Shown in pieces: positions 5,391 to 7,836 of a stretch of 7,836 nucleotides of DNA. The DNA is taken from positions 1-7,836 of the forward strand of contig JAIXVO010000117.1 of assembly GCA_027482985.1 (NCBI GenBank), given 5' to 3'. This DNA comes from Cyanobacteriota bacterium. Its GTDB lineage: Bacteria > Cyanobacteriota > Cyanobacteriia > Leptolyngbyales > Leptolyngbyaceae. The translations under genes were made by a program, and so were the position numbers. How positions within the stretch are numbered: the first letter of the stretch is position 1; every line of letters begins with the position of its first letter. Under the pieces are notes generated by a model. It did not search any database, was not told where the DNA came from, and saw only the letters and a program-made list of their open reading frames with translations.

Positions 5391-6284
5391 TTAATTTTGA
5401 AGGCTGGACAACACTTGACTCGGATTTTCGGCAACCCAACCTAAATTAGATCGCGATCGCACCTCAAAGTGCAGATGCGGTGCCGCTGAACTCGGTCGTC
5501 CCGAAGTCCCCACCAGGCCAAGGGTTTGTCCAGCCGTAACGCGCTGCCCCACTTTGACCTGAATCCGACCTAGTTGCCCGTAGCGCGTTTGCAACCCTTC
5601 TGCATGGTTAATCACCACGAGATTGCCATAAATTCCCTGGGTACCCGCAAACGCGATCGTGCCATTGCCAACCGCCTGCACAGGTGCATCGCTCGCCGCC
5701 GCTAAATCTACCCCACTATGGAAAGCCACCTGACTGGTGCCCGGTTGCACCTGATAGCCATAGCCCAGGAGCACCGTCGTAGGCTGACTCAGCGGTGAGT
5801 TGGTGAGAATTTGACTGGCAACGCGAGGAATGGCCTGAGTGGAAGGGGCGATCGGGGACCAGTTCACCCCTGGCACAAACACCACCTTGGGCGCAGTCTG
5901 GCAACCATTGATCTCAAACAATACATCTGGGCGCACCTTGTAGGTTTTGGCCACCTCGCGCCAAGTTTTACCCAGTGGCACCTCTGCCCGAATGCCATTG
6001 AAGGGCGGAATCAAAATCTGACTACCGGGGGTTGCTCTCCCGCCTCGCAGACTGGGATTAAAGCCCATCAGGGTAGCGGGCAAAAGATTGTACTGACGGG
6101 CAATCCCCTCCAGCGTTTCGCCCCGCGCTACGGTATGTCGCTGCACTTGTGCCAAAGCTGGAGCTTGACAGGCTTGTGTCCGCGATCGCTCCGGTCCCGC
6201 AAAGACTTGTGCCTGCGCCGGGGCGATCGCGCCTGCCATCACCACTCCCGTCCCCATTACCCCAATCCATCCACCCCATTGCAT
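5391..6284 (-). CDS. LysM-M23 envelope peptidase-like protein, one catalytic His replaced
   Basis: This 297-aa exported protein has a hydrophobic signal segment (1-25, with a likely cut after APAQA), a LysM peptidoglycan-binding repeat (about 48-94, HTVARGETLEGIARQYNL to ILIPP), a degenerate second LysM (about 98-128), a Pro/Ser/Thr-rich linker, and a C-terminal M23 (LytM/lysostaphin) domain (about 173-290). The zinc ligands look intact: His189 and Asp193 (HSGVD) and His272 in HLHFEV, with His270 beside it. The usual catalytic histidine in the 'YAHL' motif is replaced: the sequence reads YGQL (235-238), with Gln237 from CAA. The protein may therefore be a weak hydrolase or an EnvC/NlpD-like activator of other wall enzymes; this is inference. 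ATG 6284 is the only usual start after an upstream TAA. The signal n-region has no Lys or Arg, which is odd. The gene is divergent from the HtrA protease. Confidence 0.9.
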   Translation of the reverse strand: MQWGGWIGVMGTGVVMAGAIAPAQAQVFAGPERSRTQACQAPALAQVQRHTVARGETLEGIARQYNLLPATLMGFNPSLRGGRATPGSQILIPPFNGIRAEVPLGKTWREVAKTYKVRPDVLFEINGCQTAPKVVFVPGVNWSPIAPSTQAIPRVASQILTNSPLSQPTTVLLGYGYQVQPGTSQVAFHSGVDLAAASDAPVQAVGNGTIAFAGTQGIYGNLVVINHAEGLQTRYGQLGRIQVKVGQRVTAGQTLGLVGTSGRPSSAAPHLHFEVRSRSNLGWVAENPSQVLSSLQN

Positions 6285-6507
6285 AAACGAACCATCTGCC
6301 AGAACAACATTGTCATTGCTTTATCCAGTCTACTCAAGTGGCAAGCCAATCAACTGCTCCCGATCTTTCATAGCGGTTTAATCTGCTGCTGAAACAGGTG
6401 ATCAGTCAGAGCTGGCGGCACCCGTCATAGATCTGGAAACGTGCCGGCTTTCCTCAGTTGTCGGTACAGTAGGGAAAGACAATGCGCACACTTTTCGACC
6501 TGAACGT
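6285..6507. promoter_or_regulatory. Divergent promoter region between M23 and HtrA genes
   Basis: The 223-bp spacer separates the starts of two divergent envelope genes and must hold both promoters unless either transcript starts elsewhere. On the minus strand TTGATT and TAGACT lie 15 bases apart, upstream of the M23 gene, a weak promoter match. No clear -35/-10 pair is seen for HtrA and no obvious operator palindrome. Neither gene has a good Shine-Dalgarno site. Confidence 0.35.
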
Positions 6508-7716
6508 ATGAATCTGTCATTGAAGCAATTGGCGACCGCTGTGGCACTCTTGGCGATCGGGAGTGGGGCGGGCATCGTGGGGAGTCAGTATTGGCTGAAA
6601 CCAGAACGCGACAGTACTCCCCCCGTAGAGGCTCCAACTCGCCTGGAAGCCCTCACCAGTGCCAGCAAACCCGCCATCGTGACGACGATTCCAACCACCA
6701 CGAATCCTAACTTTATTGCTCAGGCCGTCGAGCGAGTCGGGCCTTCAGTCGTGCGGATTGATTCGGCGCGGCGCGTGTCGAATGATTTACCCGAAGCCTT
6801 TCGGAATCCCTTCTTTCGGCGCTTTTTTGGGGATGATGCCCCGCCGGAACGGGAACGGGTGGAACGGGGAACCGGTTCTGGCTTCATTTTGTCGGCGGAT
6901 GGGCGGATTTTGACGAATGCCCATGTGGTATCGGGTACGGATACCGTCGAGGTGACGCTGAAAGATGGCCGCACCTATGAAGGCCGGGTAGTGGGATCGG
7001 ATTCGGTGACTGATGTGGCCGTGGTCAAAATTGAAGCAAAAGGGTTACCCACCGCTAAAACTGCCAATGCCGAAAACTTGCTGCCGGGACAATGGGCGAT
7101 CGCGATCGGGAATCCATTGGGATTGGACAACACTGTGACAGCCGGGATCATTAGTGCGATTGGGCGATCGAGTTCCCAGGTGGGGGTGCCCGATAAGCGA
7201 GTCAGTTTCATTCAAACTGATGCAGCGATTAATCCAGGTAATTCTGGGGGGCCATTGTTGAACGATCGCGGCGAAGTGATCGGGGTAAATACGGCGATTC
7301 GCGCCGATGCCCAAGGATTAGGCTTTGCGATTCCGATCGAAACGGCACAACGGGTCGCCAACCAACTATTTGCCAAAGGGAAAGTCGATCATCCCTATCT
7401 AGGGGTGCAGATGGTGGATTTAACCCCTTCGATTCGGAAGGAAATTAACGAGAATCAAGACTTCAATCTCAAAATCAGCCGGGATGAAGGGGTGCTGATT
7501 GTGCGCGTGATGGACAATTCCCCAGCCGCCCAAGCGGGGATCCGACAAGGCGACATCATTCAAAAAGTAGCTGGGAAACCGGTGAAAACCGCAGGCGAAG
7601 TGCAATCTTTAGTGGAAGCTAGTCGTATTGGCGATACCTTGCCGCTAGAGATCATTCGCAACGGTCAGCTGCAACAAATTCGCGTCAAGCCAGGAGCATT
7701 TCCTGCCAATAAATAG
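6508..7716 (+). CDS. HtrA/HhoA/HhoB-type serine protease with one PDZ domain
   Basis: This 402-aa DegP/HtrA family protease has an N-terminal signal anchor (about 7-28) after a short Lys-containing start, a Pro/Thr-rich linker (about 31-66), a trypsin-like domain (about 67-290) and one PDZ domain (about 294-395). The catalytic triad is complete: His139 in TNAHVV, Asp169 in VTDVAVVK and Ser246 in GNSGGP. The 'NPFFRRFFGDD' segment (100-110) is the LA-loop-like region typical of cyanobacterial members. These proteases degrade misfolded or damaged proteins in the periplasm or at the membranes, and cyanobacteria usually have three paralogues (HtrA, HhoA, HhoB). One PDZ and this length fit all three, so I give no symbol. 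No Shine-Dalgarno site is seen before ATG 6508. The gene ends 15 bp before a converging gene. Confidence 0.93.
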   Translation: MNLSLKQLATAVALLAIGSGAGIVGSQYWLKPERDSTPPVEAPTRLEALTSASKPAIVTTIPTTTNPNFIAQAVERVGPSVVRIDSARRVSNDLPEAFRNPFFRRFFGDDAPPERERVERGTGSGFILSADGRILTNAHVVSGTDTVEVTLKDGRTYEGRVVGSDSVTDVAVVKIEAKGLPTAKTANAENLLPGQWAIAIGNPLGLDNTVTAGIISAIGRSSSQVGVPDKRVSFIQTDAAINPGNSGGPLLNDRGEVIGVNTAIRADAQGLGFAIPIETAQRVANQLFAKGKVDHPYLGVQMVDLTPSIRKEINENQDFNLKISRDEGVLIVRVMDNSPAAQAGIRQGDIIQKVAGKPVKTAGEVQSLVEASRIGDTLPLEIIRNGQLQQIRVKPGAFPANK

Positions 7717-7731
7717 CCCTATCTGTGGAAA

Positions 7732-7836
7732 TTACTCTTCGCTAGAGTTATTCAGCGTCAAGGAATTGGTCAGGGTGTCTTCCAGGTGCATCCGCTGTTC
7801 CATTTGCCGCAAAAAGTAACCCGTCATCATCGCGGA
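7732..7836 (-). CDS. DUF760-like protein, C-terminus only (runs off right edge)
   Basis: On the minus strand, 34 codons are open from the window edge to a TAA at 7732-7734. The peptide begins SAMMTGYFLRQMEQRMHLED and ends in a Ser/Asn/Glu-rich tail. The AMMTGYFLRQMEQRM stretch matches, from memory, the conserved C-terminal part of DUF760 proteins of cyanobacteria and plants, whose biochemical role is not established. The start lies outside the window. The gene converges on the HtrA-type protease with a 15-bp gap, so the two transcripts probably overlap at their 3' ends; I see no clear terminator between them. Confidence 0.65.
   Translation of the reverse strand, partial: SAMMTGYFLRQMEQRMHLEDTLTNSLTLNNSSEE

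Larger units (their letters stand above)
47..7103. repeat. HIP1 palindromes (GCGATCGC), 17 scattered copies
   Basis: Exact copies start at 47, 324, 772, 1573, 1705, 2297, 2909, 3659, 3900, 4059, 4805, 5182, 5366, 5453, 6182, 6223 and 7096, about one per 460 bp against roughly one per 65 kb expected for a random 8-mer. Many near copies (GCGATCGG, GCGATCGT) also occur. HIP1 is a recognised hallmark of many cyanobacterial genomes and a context for DNA methylation. The coordinates span the first to last copy only. Confidence 0.9.

Noticed and set aside
5811..6392. 193-codon plus-strand frame opposite the M23 gene
   Set aside because: It is antisense to a gene with clear signal, LysM and M23 motifs; the frame is open only because of GC-rich codon use.
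1..7836. CRISPR array, tRNA/rRNA, transposase or phage genes
   Set aside because: I found no regularly spaced direct repeats, no RNA-gene core sequences and no recognisable mobile-element proteins on either strand.

Overview
The window looks like chromosomal DNA of a cyanobacterium. I counted 17 exact copies of the palindrome GCGATCGC (HIP1) in 7.8 kb, far above chance, on both strands and inside and between genes. The proteins fit this: a DUF2949 protein, a probable DUF760 C-terminus, a class V aminotransferase of the cyanobacterial glyoxylate/'soluble hydrogenase' type, and an HtrA/HhoA-type protease. I see no tRNA, rRNA, transposase gene, CRISPR array or phage gene.

Layout, left to right. 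(1) Positions 1-93 hold the N-terminus of an unrecognised minus-strand gene. It is divergent from a 77-aa hypothetical gene (243-476), which is followed by the class V aminotransferase (540-1691). (2) Positions 1692-2178 are non-coding. They hold a very G-rich block and a perfect 20-bp inverted repeat that looks like a two-way terminator between the aminotransferase and the convergent DUF2949 gene (2179-2370, minus). (3) Positions 2386-2971 hold no gene I can support. (4) An SGNH/GDSL hydrolase (2972-3676) and the inosine/xanthosine triphosphate pyrophosphatase RdgB (3714-4292) probably form a two-gene unit. (5) Positions 4293-4549 contain a C-rich/G-rich dispersed-repeat-like element with long imperfect inverted arms. 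(6) A lone phosphoglycosyl (sugar) transferase (4550-5317) ends at a probable intrinsic terminator and converges on a LysM-M23 envelope protein (5391-6284, minus). (7) That gene is divergent from an HtrA-type serine protease (6508-7716), which runs convergently into the C-terminus of a DUF760-like gene (7732 to the right edge, minus).

The gene set is mostly housekeeping: photorespiratory or amino-acid metabolism (aminotransferase), nucleotide-pool sanitation (RdgB), cell-surface glycan priming (sugar transferase), wall remodelling or its regulation (M23) and envelope protein quality control (HtrA). No multi-gene novel system is evident. The points most worth checking are the loss of one expected catalytic histidine in the M23 domain (Gln237), the G-run block, the strong two-way hairpin, and the repeat element upstream of the sugar transferase.
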